Notes under the pieces: model-generated
Told to the model about the DNA's origin: nothing
Seen by the model: only the letters and a program-made list of their open reading frames with translations
Databases searched by the model: none
In this document: piece after piece, positions 52,901 through 61,428 of the stretch
Layout of the letters: each line of letters begins with the position of its first letter
How positions within the stretch are numbered: position 1 is the stretch's first letter
Translations under genes and position numbers: made by a program
Assembly (NCBI RefSeq): GCF_030269645.1
Contig: NZ_BSTR01000010.1
Span: 140,670 to 204,669 of the forward strand
Source: Actinokineospora sp. NBRC 105648
GTDB lineage: Bacteria > Actinomycetota > Actinomycetes > Mycobacteriales > Pseudonocardiaceae
Direction: 5' to 3'
Length of the DNA stretch: 64,000 nt

Positions 52901-54217
52901 GCGGAGAACGCCCCCACTGTCGCGCTGCGCAGAGCCCCCGGAGTCGTCCCATCCGCACTGTCCGATGAGGACACTCCGACCACGGTGCTGCAGTCCACCC
53001 CGGTTGCCCCGCCGAGTTCGGTGACCGCTCCCGAAGACCAGACCCCGGTGGCGGTCGACCCACTGCCCACCCCCGCGGCCGCCCTTGGCATCAGCGCCGT
53101 CCTGGCTCCGGACTCCACCACTCCGCAGCCCGCCGCCACTCCGCCGACGGTCGACACCGCGCCGAACCAGACGGGGACGACACCCGCCCCCACCGGCCCG
53201 CGGAGCCCGATTCCGTTCTTGCCCCAGACCACGACCGCCCCCACCCCCGCGCAGACGATCCCGGGCCCGGCGCCGACCGCGCTCCAGAGCACGACCGCAC
53301 CCGCCCCGCAGGCACGGCTCCCGCTGACGATCCCGAGCCACACCCCGGCACCCGAAGCGCGGATCGCCGCCCCGACCCCCGCGATGGCCCCCGCAGCGCC
53401 CCAGGCCCCGCTGCCCAGCGCTCTCCCGTTGACCACCACCGCGTTGACCACCACCGCCAAGTCCGCCGTCCCGACTCCGCTCCTCGCCGAGCACGAGCAC
53501 GAGCACGAGCAGGACCGAGACCAGGGCCAGGACCAGACCCGGACGCCCGCGACCGTCGAGACCCCGGAGCCGGTCGTCGTGGTGGCCGCGGACGCCACCA
53601 GTTCCGACGCGCAGCGGCGGGCCGTTCGGGCGAAGTTGGGGACCCGCTACGACTCCGCCACTCAGGCCGTCGTCCGGCTGCTCGCCGAGCGGCCCGGGTT
53701 GCGGGCGGCGGGCACCGATCACGCCGCCATGCTCACCGAGTTGGCCGTCGTGCGGGTGTATGCAGAGAACCCCGGCAGCTACGACGCCGCCTTCCAGACG
53801 TGCCTCTCCGCCGGGCTGCGCAGGCTGCCCACCGCGCGCGGTGTGGTGGTGCGCGGGGCGGCACGCATCGAGCACGTCGAAGGTGCCGTGGTCACCCTGA
53901 CCGCGCCGATGCTGGCCGTGACCACTGTCGGCGCCGCCGTGCCCGGACCGGTCGAGCTGTTGATCTGGACCACCACCGCGCGCAGGCTTGAGGGGCTGCT
54001 CGACCACGACCGGGCCGCCGACGTCGTGCTCCCCGCGCACACCGCGCTGCGGGTGCTCGCCGTTGAGGGCAATCGCCTCCTGCTCGCCGAGGTCGGCGCC
54101 CCGGTCGAGCGCGCGCTGACCAACCTGCGGGCCGCGGCCACCGCGCGCGCCGCCGCTGAGGTCCCCAGCCAGGAAACCGACCCCGCGCGCTGGTTCGGCG
54201 CGCTCCCCGCAGCCTGA
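49985..54217 (+). CDS. T7SS-linked 1,410-residue protein: globular head, Pro/Ala-rich repeats, ART-like C-terminal domain
   Basis: The GTG at 49985 is used because AGGAGGG stands just upstream. Residues 1-400 are globular: alternating strands and helices with LADRLGVEVVAPDGELLPLA, a pattern seen in non-toxic domains of actinobacterial polymorphic toxins. Residues 400-1195 are Ala/Pro/Ser/Thr-rich, including many S-N-G-x-P-N-W-G units (about 741-918). The last 200 residues are again globular: LPTARGVVVRGAARI, then TLTAPMLAVTT, then DVVLPAHTALRVLAVEG. This has the order R, S-T-S-like, E-x-E-like of ADP-ribosyltransferases, but the Ser is absent and the acidic pair reads AAD, so it is probably inactive. 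It opens an operon with the unknown 54243 gene and the AAA protein. A role as a surface or assembly factor is guesswork. Confidence 0.8.
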   Translation: MDVTVERTGHALLLREPGADEQAAAFAAALAPERHRTAVVVAPSAAAALARLDPWLIADLDEHVSTGVRLFDQAGTSVGEVPLARRLADRLGVEVVAPDGELLPLAAGHTFVAGPDAGWVSHGGKTDRRRTGRRFPEPWWQPHLPAELPTGVREIPLGLWIRAAGGPDRAVDPILDALPDPDRPTLVAGAPGEPAPSPLAVAALLRSFPADVRDGVVLTCYGTDLAQLVADALGSTVRALHGVPIDQGLPVDDAFTPGTPGPTWLDSEGTPRWRPFAVESVYRPGHAPVLDRWVAPVPTMTLLAPARYRLAPGWSLDVIARGLLARPDAHPVEPAWLTQTTDHPELVLAAPVPDTVHAALVAVTAGLPSATRELLRITPATPSAAASAARLRTAERLPAARSSDVDTPTIVLTRSQLSRAIAEPRSTPQPPHVQGATPTANPVGTLTAVAASSAGATFSSAAPNSHAISAHANPAVVPANAADSTPVPVTGVDFDPVVDSRESSAPAGSSASVAGSSPHGLPVNANPDRFPAIAVDVNPTGFVVGGDVDLGQASTTTDARVAAGPAPADFLAAPGSGAIPSSPADLTWSAQWSPMDNTPAALPNSTRPGAPTAQVLSQWAPKPPSASPAVSGPTVRGALGSAPTNGAAATSPWAPAVKSAPTAAGGGPTAAPWLQVADASAPVTRKAVHESGDPGGGQNTPKGKRRLKRVLAAVLRPAQPTEEASTAGSRAKREGDPRPTPSGLTPNSGPNGTPNSAPDSASNGTPNWSPTSAPNGAPTRGPERASNGFPNWGPESASNWGSNSAQNAAPKRSPDSASNGAPNWGSNGGPSRVSNGTPHGLQNGAPNSASNGMPNQLSNGAGASNHTPNWVSNSGSNGPLNGAPNWGSHPAPNGVPSWGSSGASHGVANAAPNGWSATGPQGTPRPFPYAAQPSPSNVGQHPLAPSRQAPQWGGSQGGHPAAFVPPVQGPAVAENAPTVALRRAPGVVPSALSDEDTPTTVLQSTPVAPPSSVTAPEDQTPVAVDPLPTPAAALGISAVLAPDSTTPQPAATPPTVDTAPNQTGTTPAPTGPRSPIPFLPQTTTAPTPAQTIPGPAPTALQSTTAPAPQARLPLTIPSHTPAPEARIAAPTPAMAPAAPQAPLPSALPLTTTALTTTAKSAVPTPLLAEHEHEHEQDRDQGQDQTRTPATVETPEPVVVVAADATSSDAQRRAVRAKLGTRYDSATQAVVRLLAERPGLRAAGTDHAAMLTELAVVRVYAENPGSYDAAFQTCLSAGLRRLPTARGVVVRGAARIEHVEGAVVTLTAPMLAVTTVGAAVPGPVELLIWTTTARRLEGLLDHDRAADVVLPAHTALRVLAVEGNRLLLAEVGAPVERALTNLRAAATARAAAEVPSQETDPARWFGALPAA
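52206..52740 (+). repeat. degenerate tandem repeats encoding SNGxPNWG units
   Basis: About twenty imperfect units of 12-24 bp, built on TCGAACGGC-x-CTCCGAACTGGGG, lie inside the 49985 gene. All periods are multiples of three, keeping the frame. The encoded Asn/Gly/Pro/Trp pattern is expected to be extended and disordered. Confidence 0.75.
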
Positions 54218-54242
54218 GACTGCCCGAGCACCGGAGACGACG

Positions 54243-54908
54243 ATGACCGACCACACCCTGCTGCTCGGCCTCGCGGGCCGCGTGCCGGACGGCTGGCTCG
54301 CGCTCGCCCGGGCCACGGTCGCCCGAGGTGACCACGGCCGCTTCCGCGAGCTGTGCGCCGCGCTGGCCCGCACCGGCCTGGTCACCGTGACCTGGGCCGA
54401 GGCGCCGCACTTCCCCGGCGCCCCGGTGCGCGACGCGGCGCACGCCCACCACGACTTCGACGCCCCCGAGGCCGACGACCACCCCGCCGCCGAACTGGCC
54501 GCCGCGACCGACGGGGTCAACGCCCTGTGGCGCGCTCGCCGGGACGGCGCCGACACCGTCTACCTCTCGCAGGCCGAACCCGGCACTGACTTGGCCGACC
54601 TGGCCGCCGCGCTGCAGCACGCGCTGGGTGCCCCGGTCGAGGTCTTCGACGTGGCCACCGAGCTGCCCGCCTACCACCGCGCCGCGCTGGCCGCGGCCCG
54701 CCTCGTCTGGGCCGACTGGGTCGTCGAGACCCCGGCCCGGCGGTTGGTGGCGGTGCCGCCGGTCGACGACCGCCAGGCGCTGCTGGACTTCCTCGGTGGC
54801 CGCGACTGCGGGCCCACCCCCGCCAGAACGTCCACATTGGACCGCCACCGCGTGCGCGCGGCATCGGCGGCCGCGAACCAGGAGGTCCCGTTGTGGCAGG
54901 CAGGCTGA
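54243..54908 (+). CDS. unknown 221-residue protein of the AAA operon
   Basis: The ATG at 54243 has GGAG about nine bases upstream. The protein is soluble, Ala-rich and mixed alpha/beta (LLLGLAGRVPDGWLALAR at the start; DTVYLSQAEPGTDLADLAAALQ in the middle; RRLVAVPPVDDRQALLDFLG near the end). I do not recognise a family. It starts 25 bp after the large 49985 gene and overlaps the start of the AAA protein by 16 bp, so all three are made together. A partner or adaptor of the AAA protein is the most natural guess. Confidence 0.8.
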   Translation: MTDHTLLLGLAGRVPDGWLALARATVARGDHGRFRELCAALARTGLVTVTWAEAPHFPGAPVRDAAHAHHDFDAPEADDHPAAELAAATDGVNALWRARRDGADTVYLSQAEPGTDLADLAAALQHALGAPVEVFDVATELPAYHRAALAAARLVWADWVVETPARRLVAVPPVDDRQALLDFLGGRDCGPTPARTSTLDRHRVRAASAAANQEVPLWQAG

Positions 54909-57900
54909 GTGGGGTGCGCTCCGTGCTCGGGGTCTCGGCGACCGAGCCGGAGTGCTTCCGCACCATCAACGACGCGATCGCCGCGGCCGCCGACGGTGAC
55001 GTGGTCTCGGTGCGGCCCGGGGTGTACCGCGAGTCGGTCGTCATCGAGCGCGAGATCACCCTCTCCGGCGCCGGCGCGGCGGGGGAGGTGCGCATCGAGG
55101 CCAGCGGCGATCCCGCCCTGCGGCTCTCCGCCGAGCACGCCGCGGTCTCCGGGATCGTGCTGGCGCACCGCGACGGCGAGGCGGCGGTCGACCTGCGCGC
55201 GGGCACGCTGCGGATGGACGAGTGCACGGTGGCCGCCGAGTCCGGGGTCGCGGTGGCGGTGCGCGGCGGTACCGAGCTGTTCGCCCGCGACTGCGTGGTC
55301 ACCAACCCCGGCGGCGCGGGCGTGCTGGTCTTCGACGGCGGCGGCGCCGAACTGCGCGGCACGCGGTTGAACGGCATCGCCACCACCGCGGTCGTCGCCC
55401 GCACCGGTGGCGCGCCCCGACTCCTCGACTGCGTGATCTCCGAGGCGGCGGGCGCGGTCCTGGCCGCGGACAACGCGGGCGGCTCCGTGCGCGACTGCCG
55501 GATCGAGCGGATCAGCGGGCCGGGCATCGTGGTGGAAGAGCGCAGTACCCTGGCCGTATCCGGCACCATACTGTCCGATGTGGAGGGTGTTACCCTGTTG
55601 GTGGGGGCCGATTCCAGCCCGACCATGCTGGACTGCGTGATCGAGCGGCCCGGTGCCCAGGCGATCGTGCTGGTGCAGGGCGGCACCGCCCTGATCGAGC
55701 GCACGGTCGTGCGCGGCGCGCGCGGGCACGGTCTGCACGTGCTCGACTCCTCCAGCGGCGAGCTCATCGACTGCTCGTTCGAGGACTCCGGGCACGACGC
55801 GGTGCTGGCGGGCGGAGCGGCCTCGGTGCGGCTGACCCGGTTGAAGGTGACCGGTGGCGCGGGCTCCGCGGTGATCGCCGAGGACGCCGCCGAGGTGAGC
55901 ATCACCGAGCCGGTGGTCTCCCGCACCCGCGGCGCGGCGCTGGTCGCCCGCGGCAACGCGCGGTTGCGAGTGGACGGTGGCACCATCCGCGAGTGCACGA
56001 CCGGCGCGGTGTGGGAGGGCGGCGCGGCGGGTGAGCTCACCGGCTGCGTCATCGAGAACAATCTCGGCGACGGCGTCGTCCTGCGCTCGCACGAGCCGGT
56101 CGACATCCGCGGCTGCCGGATCGAACGCAACCAGGGCAGGAACATCCGGGACGACTCCGGCGTGTCCACAGTGGAGGAACTGGTTGTCGCCCCCGTCGAG
56201 TCGGAGCGGCCCGGCGAGCCCGAGGCAGGCACTGGCGACGTCGCGGAACTGCTGGCGGACCTGAACAAGCTCGTCGGCCTGGACGGCGTCAAGCGCGAGG
56301 TCGAGACCCTGGTGCGGTTGCACCAGATGGCCGAGCGGCGCGCCGCCGCCGGGCTGCCGTCGCCGCCGCTGGGCAGGCACCTGGTGTTCACCGGGTCACC
56401 GGGTACCGGCAAGACGACGATCGCCCGCACCTACGGGAAGATCCTCACCGCGCTCGGCGTGCTGCGCACCGGGCAGCTGGTCGAGGTGGCCCGCGCCGAC
56501 CTGGTGGCCGCGGTGATCGGCGGCACGGCGCTCAAGACGGCCGAGAAGTTCGAGGAGGCGATGGGCGGCGTGCTGTTCATCGACGAGGCGTACACGCTCT
56601 CCGCGGGCTCCGGCGGCACCGGCCCGGACTTCGGCCGGGAGGCGATCGACACCCTGGTGAAGCTGATGGAGGACCACCGCGACGACGTGGTGGTGATCGT
56701 CGCGGGCTACACCAACGACATGCGGGCCTTCATGGCCGCGAACCCGGGCCTGTCGTCCCGGTTCACCCGCACCATCGAGTTCGCCGACTACTCCGCGCCC
56801 GAGCTGGTGACCATTGTGGAGGGTCTGTGCCGGGCGCACGACTACCGGCTGGAGTTCGAGACCCGCGCCGCGGTGCACGCCTACTTCACCAAGCTGCCAA
56901 GGGACGCCTCGTTCGGCAACGGCCGCACCGCGCGCAAGGTGTTCGAGGAGATGGTCGGCCGCCAGGCCTACCGGCTGGCCGAGGACCTCGACGCCGACGC
57001 GGTCGCGCTGACCAGGCTGATGCCCGAGGACCTCGGCCCGCTGCCCGGCAGCGGCGTCGGCGCGGGCGCCGGGCGGGTGGACGAGGAACAGGTCGAGCGC
57101 ATGCTCGACGACCTGCGCGGCCTCGTCGGCCTGGACGACGTCAAGCGCGAGGTGGCGAGCATGGTCGACCTGCTCGCCTCCGCACGGCAGCGGCAGGAGG
57201 CCAACCTGCCGGTGCCGTCGCTGAGCAGGCACCTGATCTTCGCCGGCCCGCCCGGAACCGGAAAGACCACAGTGGCAAGGCTTTACGGTTCGGTGCTGGC
57301 CGCGATGGGCGTGCTGGCGCAGGGCCAGGTGGTCGAGGTCAGCCGCGCCGACCTGGTGGGCGAGTACATCGGCCACACCGCCAAGCGCACCACCGAGTGC
57401 TTTGACCGCGCCCGAGGCGGCGTGCTGTTCATCGACGAGGCCTACACGCTGTCCTCCTCGGCGGGCAACGGCACCGACTTCGGCCGCGAGGCGATCGACA
57501 CCCTGGTGAAGCTGATGGAGGACCACCGCGACGAGGTCGTGGTGATCGCCGCGGGCTACGCCACCGAGATGTCCGGCTTCCTGGCGGCCAACCCGGGCCT
57601 GTCCTCGCGCTTCTCCCACCACGTCAACTTCGCCAACTACACCGCCGACGAGCTGGTGACCATTGTCAGCCAGCACGCCACCAAGATCGGCTACGAGTGC
57701 ACCGCCCCCACGGTCGCGGCGCTGCGCACGCACTTCCTGGCCATCCCGCGCACCGGCTCCTTCGGCAACGGCCGCTACGCCCGCCAGGTCCTCGACGAGG
57801 CCGTGACCCGGCACGCCCGCCGGATGCGCGCGATCCCGTCCCCGACGATCACCGAGCTGTGCGCGCTGCTGCCCGCCGACATCCCGGCCGCCAGCACCAG

Positions 57901-57925
57901 CGGTTTGCCGCCGGGACAGGGGTGA
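54893..57925 (+). CDS. right-handed beta-helix fused to two CbbX/EccA-type AAA ATPase domains
   Basis: The GTG at 54893 follows AGGAGG. The 1,010-residue product has an N-terminal half (about 20-430) of some fifteen right-handed beta-helix coils (repeats like L-x-D-C-V-I-S and I-R-G-C-R-I-E, with the NosD/pectate-lyase-like DGDVVSVRPGVYRESV start). Two AAA domains follow: GSPGTGKT (501-508) and GPPGTGKT (785-792), each with Walker B GVLFIDEAYTL, sensor region VVVI-AGY and arginine finger NPGLSSRF. Both are intact and match the CbbX/EccA group. EccA proteins of ESX systems have a TPR head and one AAA domain and help release substrates from chaperones. Here the head is a beta-helix and the motor is doubled. 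Co-transcribed with the two genes upstream. A cytoplasmic T7SS chaperone role is likely but inferred. Confidence 0.92.
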   Translation: MAGRLSGVRSVLGVSATEPECFRTINDAIAAAADGDVVSVRPGVYRESVVIEREITLSGAGAAGEVRIEASGDPALRLSAEHAAVSGIVLAHRDGEAAVDLRAGTLRMDECTVAAESGVAVAVRGGTELFARDCVVTNPGGAGVLVFDGGGAELRGTRLNGIATTAVVARTGGAPRLLDCVISEAAGAVLAADNAGGSVRDCRIERISGPGIVVEERSTLAVSGTILSDVEGVTLLVGADSSPTMLDCVIERPGAQAIVLVQGGTALIERTVVRGARGHGLHVLDSSSGELIDCSFEDSGHDAVLAGGAASVRLTRLKVTGGAGSAVIAEDAAEVSITEPVVSRTRGAALVARGNARLRVDGGTIRECTTGAVWEGGAAGELTGCVIENNLGDGVVLRSHEPVDIRGCRIERNQGRNIRDDSGVSTVEELVVAPVESERPGEPEAGTGDVAELLADLNKLVGLDGVKREVETLVRLHQMAERRAAAGLPSPPLGRHLVFTGSPGTGKTTIARTYGKILTALGVLRTGQLVEVARADLVAAVIGGTALKTAEKFEEAMGGVLFIDEAYTLSAGSGGTGPDFGREAIDTLVKLMEDHRDDVVVIVAGYTNDMRAFMAANPGLSSRFTRTIEFADYSAPELVTIVEGLCRAHDYRLEFETRAAVHAYFTKLPRDASFGNGRTARKVFEEMVGRQAYRLAEDLDADAVALTRLMPEDLGPLPGSGVGAGAGRVDEEQVERMLDDLRGLVGLDDVKREVASMVDLLASARQRQEANLPVPSLSRHLIFAGPPGTGKTTVARLYGSVLAAMGVLAQGQVVEVSRADLVGEYIGHTAKRTTECFDRARGGVLFIDEAYTLSSSAGNGTDFGREAIDTLVKLMEDHRDEVVVIAAGYATEMSGFLAANPGLSSRFSHHVNFANYTADELVTIVSQHATKIGYECTAPTVAALRTHFLAIPRTGSFGNGRYARQVLDEAVTRHARRMRAIPSPTITELCALLPADIPAASTSGLPPGQG

Positions 57926-58017
57926 TCGATGCGCTCGTCTGGAGTAGTTACGGATCGACGTCGACAGGTTACGGTCCAATTAAGGCTGGAATGACCTAGT
58001 CGACTGGGGAAATACAA

Positions 58018-58551
58018 ATGAAGAGTTCGCTCAAGAGAGCACTTTCCCTCCTGGGCTTGGTGGTGGTCGCCCTGGGGAGCGGTCTCACCGCGCCCGCTTC
58101 CGCATCCGCCAAGCTAGCACCGCTGGCAGGCCCGAACATCTTCAAGAGCGCGGGCAGTGGCTTCTCGCAATGCATGGACCTGGGTTCCTATGCGACATAC
58201 ACGCAGGTGACCCTGTACCCGTGCAATATGTACGCAAGTAGCCAGAAGATCTACGAGTCCGGTGGTGTGCTCACCAGTGTGGGCAGTGGGTACACCAAGT
58301 GCTTCGACGTCGGTTCCTATGTCGCGAACACCCCGGTGACGTTGTACCCGTGCAACGGATCCATCAGTCAGAAGTGGGGCAAGCGCGGTATCTACAACGA
58401 CCAGATCTACAGCATCGGCGCGGGCGCGTCCCCGTGGATGTGCATGGACCTCGGGTCTTACGCCACCTATACGCCGGTCAAGCTGTACCCGTGCAGCAAC
58501 GTCGAGAGCCAGTCGTGGTCTGCTCCCTTTGAACCGACGCCGCTGGCCTGA
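58018..58551 (+). CDS. secreted ricin-type beta-trefoil lectin
   Basis: The 177-residue product has a signal peptide (KSSLKRALSLLGLVVVALG, cleavage after the Ala-Ser-Ala region near 31). Three repeats follow, each with C-M/F-D-L/V-G-S-Y, T-x-V-T/K-L-Y-P-C and a Q-K/S-W or Q-K-I motif (QKIY, QKWG, QSWS), the hallmark of ricin B-type carbohydrate-binding trefoils. Each repeat has a Cys pair that can form a disulfide. The ATG at 58018 has GGGGA upstream within an AT-richer leader, and the upstream 90 bp probably hold the promoter. It stands alone without an enzyme domain, so it should bind sugars of the own wall, a host or a polymer. A perfect hairpin terminator follows. Confidence 0.9.
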   Translation: MKSSLKRALSLLGLVVVALGSGLTAPASASAKLAPLAGPNIFKSAGSGFSQCMDLGSYATYTQVTLYPCNMYASSQKIYESGGVLTSVGSGYTKCFDVGSYVANTPVTLYPCNGSISQKWGKRGIYNDQIYSIGAGASPWMCMDLGSYATYTPVKLYPCSNVESQSWSAPFEPTPLA

Positions 58552-58560
58552 GAAGCGGGC

Positions 58561-58589
58561 GGCTGTCCGGGTGTGCTGCCCGGACAGCC
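58561..58589. terminator. bidirectional terminator between the lectin and Hsp70 genes
   Basis: GGCTGTCCGGG (58561-58571), loop TGTGCTG, CCCGGACAGCC (58579-58589): a perfect 11-bp stem in the 39-bp gap between two convergent genes. Confidence 0.8.
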
Positions 58590-58590
58590 G

Positions 58591-60768
58591 TCACGCGCCG
58601 GTGTTCAGCACCGTCACCGAGTCGCCCAGGGCGTTGCTGACGAAGGTTTCCTGGCCGTCCGGGCTCACCGCGATCGACCACGGTTCCTTGCCCACCGGCA
58701 CCGTCGCGGTGACCGCGTTCGTCCCGGTGTCCACAACGGACACCGTGCCGTCCGCGTTGTTGGCCACGTAGAGGTGTTTGCCGTCCGGCGCGCTGGTGAC
58801 CGCCAGCGGGTGGCCGCCGACCGGGACGGTCGCGGTGACCTTCAGCGTCTCGGTGTCGATGACCGACACCGAGTTCGCGTCGTAGTTCGCCGTGTACGCG
58901 TGCTTGCCGTCCGGGGTCAGCGCGATGGCCAGCGAGCTGTTGCCCACCCGCACCGAGCCGAGGATCTTGCTGGACTCGGCGTCGATGGCGGTCACCTGGC
59001 TGGAGTCGATGCTCACCACGTAGAGCCGCTTGCCCGCGCCGTCGACCGCCACGCCGCGCGGGCCGGGTGGGACCTGGGAGAACGTGGCCGACGTGCGCGC
59101 CGCCGGGTCGACCGCCAGCACCAGCGAGCTCTCCTGGTCGGGCACGAACAGCCGCTTGCCGTCGGGGGTGATCGCGGGCACGAACATCCGGTTGCCCGCG
59201 GGCACCGTCCCGACGATCTGGTCCAGCGTCGTGTCGATCACCGCGACCGCGTTGCCCGGGCCGAGCAGGGTGACGAACGCGCGCCCCTTGCCCACCGCGA
59301 TGTACTGCGGCGGCGCCGGTGTGGTGATCGTCTGCACGATCCGGCGGGACGCGCGGTCGATCACCGAGATCGTGTTGGACACGCTGCTGGGCACGTAGAC
59401 CTTGCTGCCGTCCGGGGTCACCCCGACGCCCTGCGGCCGCTTGCCGGTGCCGGTGATCGTGTCCGCGACGGTGGGCACCGCCACGCTCGCGACCGGTCCG
59501 CTCGGCTTGGCCGCCGCGTTCGCCGACACCTGCGGGCCGGGCGTGCCGCCGGTGTCACCGCCGCTGGTCGCGATCGCCACGACGCCGCCGCCGACGATCA
59601 CCGCGGCCGCCACCACCGCGGGCACCACCAGCTTGCGCCGCCGGACCGCCGGGGGAGCGGCGACCGGCGCGGGCGCGGGCGGGGGGACGACCGGACGCGC
59701 GCGCTCGAGCCGCTTGGCCGCGATGGCCGCGGCTCCTAACGCGACGGTGAACTTCGGGTGAAGACCTGCCCGCACCGGGCGGCCGAACGCCTCCGAGACG
59801 ACCTGGCCCACCAACGGGATCCGCGACGAGCCGCCCGCGAGCAGCACCGCGGCGAGGTCGCGCGGGGTGAGCCCGGCCGAGGCGATCGTGCGGTGCAGCG
59901 ACTCGGTGGTCAGCTCGACCGACGGGCGGATCATGTCGTTGAACGCCAGCCGGGTGACCACGACCTCGCGGTCGCCACCGGGCAGCGCGGCCCGGATCGT
60001 CACGTCCGGCTCGACCGAGAGCTCCTCCTTGGCCCGCACGCAGGCCTGCCGCACCGAGGCGAGCACTGCCGCGCCGTCCGGGTCGGCGGGGTCCAACCCG
60101 CTCAGCGCGCCGCCGAGGGCGTCGTCGACGTGGGCGAAGAGCGCCTCGTCGAAGTCCATGCCGCCCAGGCGTTCGATGCCCTCCGGGGTGCCGACGATCT
60201 CCATGCCACTGTCCTGCGCGCGCAGGATGGTGGTGTCGAACGTGCCGCCGCCCAGGTCGTAGACCGCCACCAGCTCGCCGGCGCCCAGCCTGCGCTCGGC
60301 CGCGTAGTGCGTCGCCGCCGCCTCCGGCTCGGTCACGATGACCGCGCCCGCCAGCCCGGTCAGCCGCGGCACCTCGTCGAAGTGCTCGCGCCGGTACGGC
60401 CCCCACACCGCCGGGCAGGTGAGCACGATCGACTCCGGCGCCGACCCGGCGGACTTCTCCACCCTGGTCAGGACCTCGCGCAGCTGCGCGGCGAGCAGGG
60501 CGGCGGGGGAGAAGGCGGCACCGCCGACGACCAGCGGTGTCGGGTCGCCCAGCCTGCGCTTGAACCCGCGGGCCACCCGCTGCGGCGCGTCCCCGCTCGC
60601 GTCCACCGCGGCGTCGCCGGTGAGCAGGGTCCCGTCCGCGGCGGCGAAGACGACCGACGGCTCGACGACCCCGTCGCGTCCCAGCGGGACCATGGTGGTC
60701 CCGGTGTCGCCGACGACGGCGGCCCCGGTGAAGGTGGTGCCGAGGTCGATGCCGAGGCCGTAGCCCAT
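58591..60768 (-). CDS. Hsp70-family ATPase fused through a membrane helix to a YVTN-type beta-propeller
   Basis: This is a 725-residue protein. Residues 1-360 are an Hsp70/DnaK nucleotide-binding domain with GLGIDLGTTFTGA (about 4-16), DLGGGTFD (171-178) and LLAGGSSRIPLVG, all intact. There is no DnaK substrate-binding domain. A Pro-rich basic stretch leads to one membrane helix (about 378-397: VVPAVVAAAVIVGGGVVAIA) and then a propeller of YVTN/NHL blades (units such as VTPDGSKVYVPSSVSNTISVID) to the C-terminus. The ATPase would be inside and the propeller outside. The ATG at 60768 has GGGAGAA upstream; codons further up lack a site. The gene is divergent from the pseudo-kinase/response regulator operon, sharing a promoter gap with a perfect 18-bp palindrome. 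Confidence 0.9.
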   Translation of the reverse strand: MGYGLGIDLGTTFTGAAVVGDTGTTMVPLGRDGVVEPSVVFAAADGTLLTGDAAVDASGDAPQRVARGFKRRLGDPTPLVVGGAAFSPAALLAAQLREVLTRVEKSAGSAPESIVLTCPAVWGPYRREHFDEVPRLTGLAGAVIVTEPEAAATHYAAERRLGAGELVAVYDLGGGTFDTTILRAQDSGMEIVGTPEGIERLGGMDFDEALFAHVDDALGGALSGLDPADPDGAAVLASVRQACVRAKEELSVEPDVTIRAALPGGDREVVVTRLAFNDMIRPSVELTTESLHRTIASAGLTPRDLAAVLLAGGSSRIPLVGQVVSEAFGRPVRAGLHPKFTVALGAAAIAAKRLERARPVVPPPAPAPVAAPPAVRRRKLVVPAVVAAAVIVGGGVVAIATSGGDTGGTPGPQVSANAAAKPSGPVASVAVPTVADTITGTGKRPQGVGVTPDGSKVYVPSSVSNTISVIDRASRRIVQTITTPAPPQYIAVGKGRAFVTLLGPGNAVAVIDTTLDQIVGTVPAGNRMFVPAITPDGKRLFVPDQESSLVLAVDPAARTSATFSQVPPGPRGVAVDGAGKRLYVVSIDSSQVTAIDAESSKILGSVRVGNSSLAIALTPDGKHAYTANYDANSVSVIDTETLKVTATVPVGGHPLAVTSAPDGKHLYVANNADGTVSVVDTGTNAVTATVPVGKEPWSIAVSPDGQETFVSNALGDSVTVLNTGA

Positions 60769-60835
60769 GAAGTTCTCCCAGTGCCGCGGAAAATGCGCCT
60801 GCTCCCGGTACCTCACTCTATCGGGATCTCCATCC

Positions 60836-60853
60836 GGTAGGGATATCCCTACC
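60836..60853. promoter_or_regulatory. perfect 18-bp palindrome in the Hsp70/response regulator divergent gap
   Basis: GGTAGGGATATCCCTACC is fully palindromic, 68 bp before the Hsp70 start and 57 bp before the 60910 gene. It recurs with one change at 9281-9298. A binding site for the LuxR-type regulator at 61419 is a reasonable guess. Confidence 0.65.
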
Positions 60854-60909
60854 CCCGCGGAGGGTCACCCCCGTTGCCCCTTCGTGACCTGAGGAGCCAC
60901 GATAGGGCG

Positions 60910-61428
60910 ATGATCGGGATCACGCGCTGGTGGCGACGCAGGCGTGCCGGAACGCCGGTGCGGCTGCGCCCGGTCGACCCGGCGACCTGCGAGCTGCGCC
61001 GCGGCCTCGAGCGCGACCTCAACGACGGGCCCGCGCAGCGGGTGGCCGCGCTGTCGGTGGAGCTAGGGTTGCTCTCCGTGGACCTCACCGATCCCGCGCT
61101 GACCGGGCGGATCGCCGGCCTGCAGTGCGCGCTGGACACCGTCCTGGCCGAACTGCGCGAGATCGGCGGCGCCCTCTACCCGCCCGTGCTCACCAGCGAC
61201 GGCTTCGGCCCCGCCCTGCACGCCGTCGCCGAGCGCCGCGGCGTGGCCCTGGCCGTGCGCGGCGAGGCGCGCGAGGGCTACGACGTCGACACCCAGGCCG
61301 CCGCCTGCCTCGCCGTCGCCGACCACCTGCGGTCCGTGCCGCCGGAGACCCGGGTCGGCGTGCGGGTCAGCCGCGGCCTCGGCTCGATGCGGGTGCACGT
61401 CACCGAGGAGCGCGCCACGTGCGGGTAG
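60910..61428 (+). CDS. degenerate NarL-system sensor kinase (HisKA_3-like) lacking the phospho-acceptor His
   Basis: The 172-residue cytoplasmic protein has its ATG at 60910 and no membrane segment. Residues 28-60 match the HisKA_3 dimerisation helix (LERDLNDGPAQRVAALSVELGLL), where the normal E-L-H-D-G reads D-L-N-D-G, so Asn38 replaces the phosphorylated His. A second helix (ELREIGGALYPPVLTSDGF) fits the family, including the G-L-x-P-x-L-like turn. What follows is a very short ATPase-like region without the N-box or G-rich ATP lid. It overlaps the response regulator gene by 10 bp. It cannot work as a normal kinase; a binding or scaffold role for the regulator is more likely. Confidence 0.8.
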   Translation: MIGITRWWRRRRAGTPVRLRPVDPATCELRRGLERDLNDGPAQRVAALSVELGLLSVDLTDPALTGRIAGLQCALDTVLAELREIGGALYPPVLTSDGFGPALHAVAERRGVALAVRGEAREGYDVDTQAAACLAVADHLRSVPPETRVGVRVSRGLGSMRVHVTEERATCG

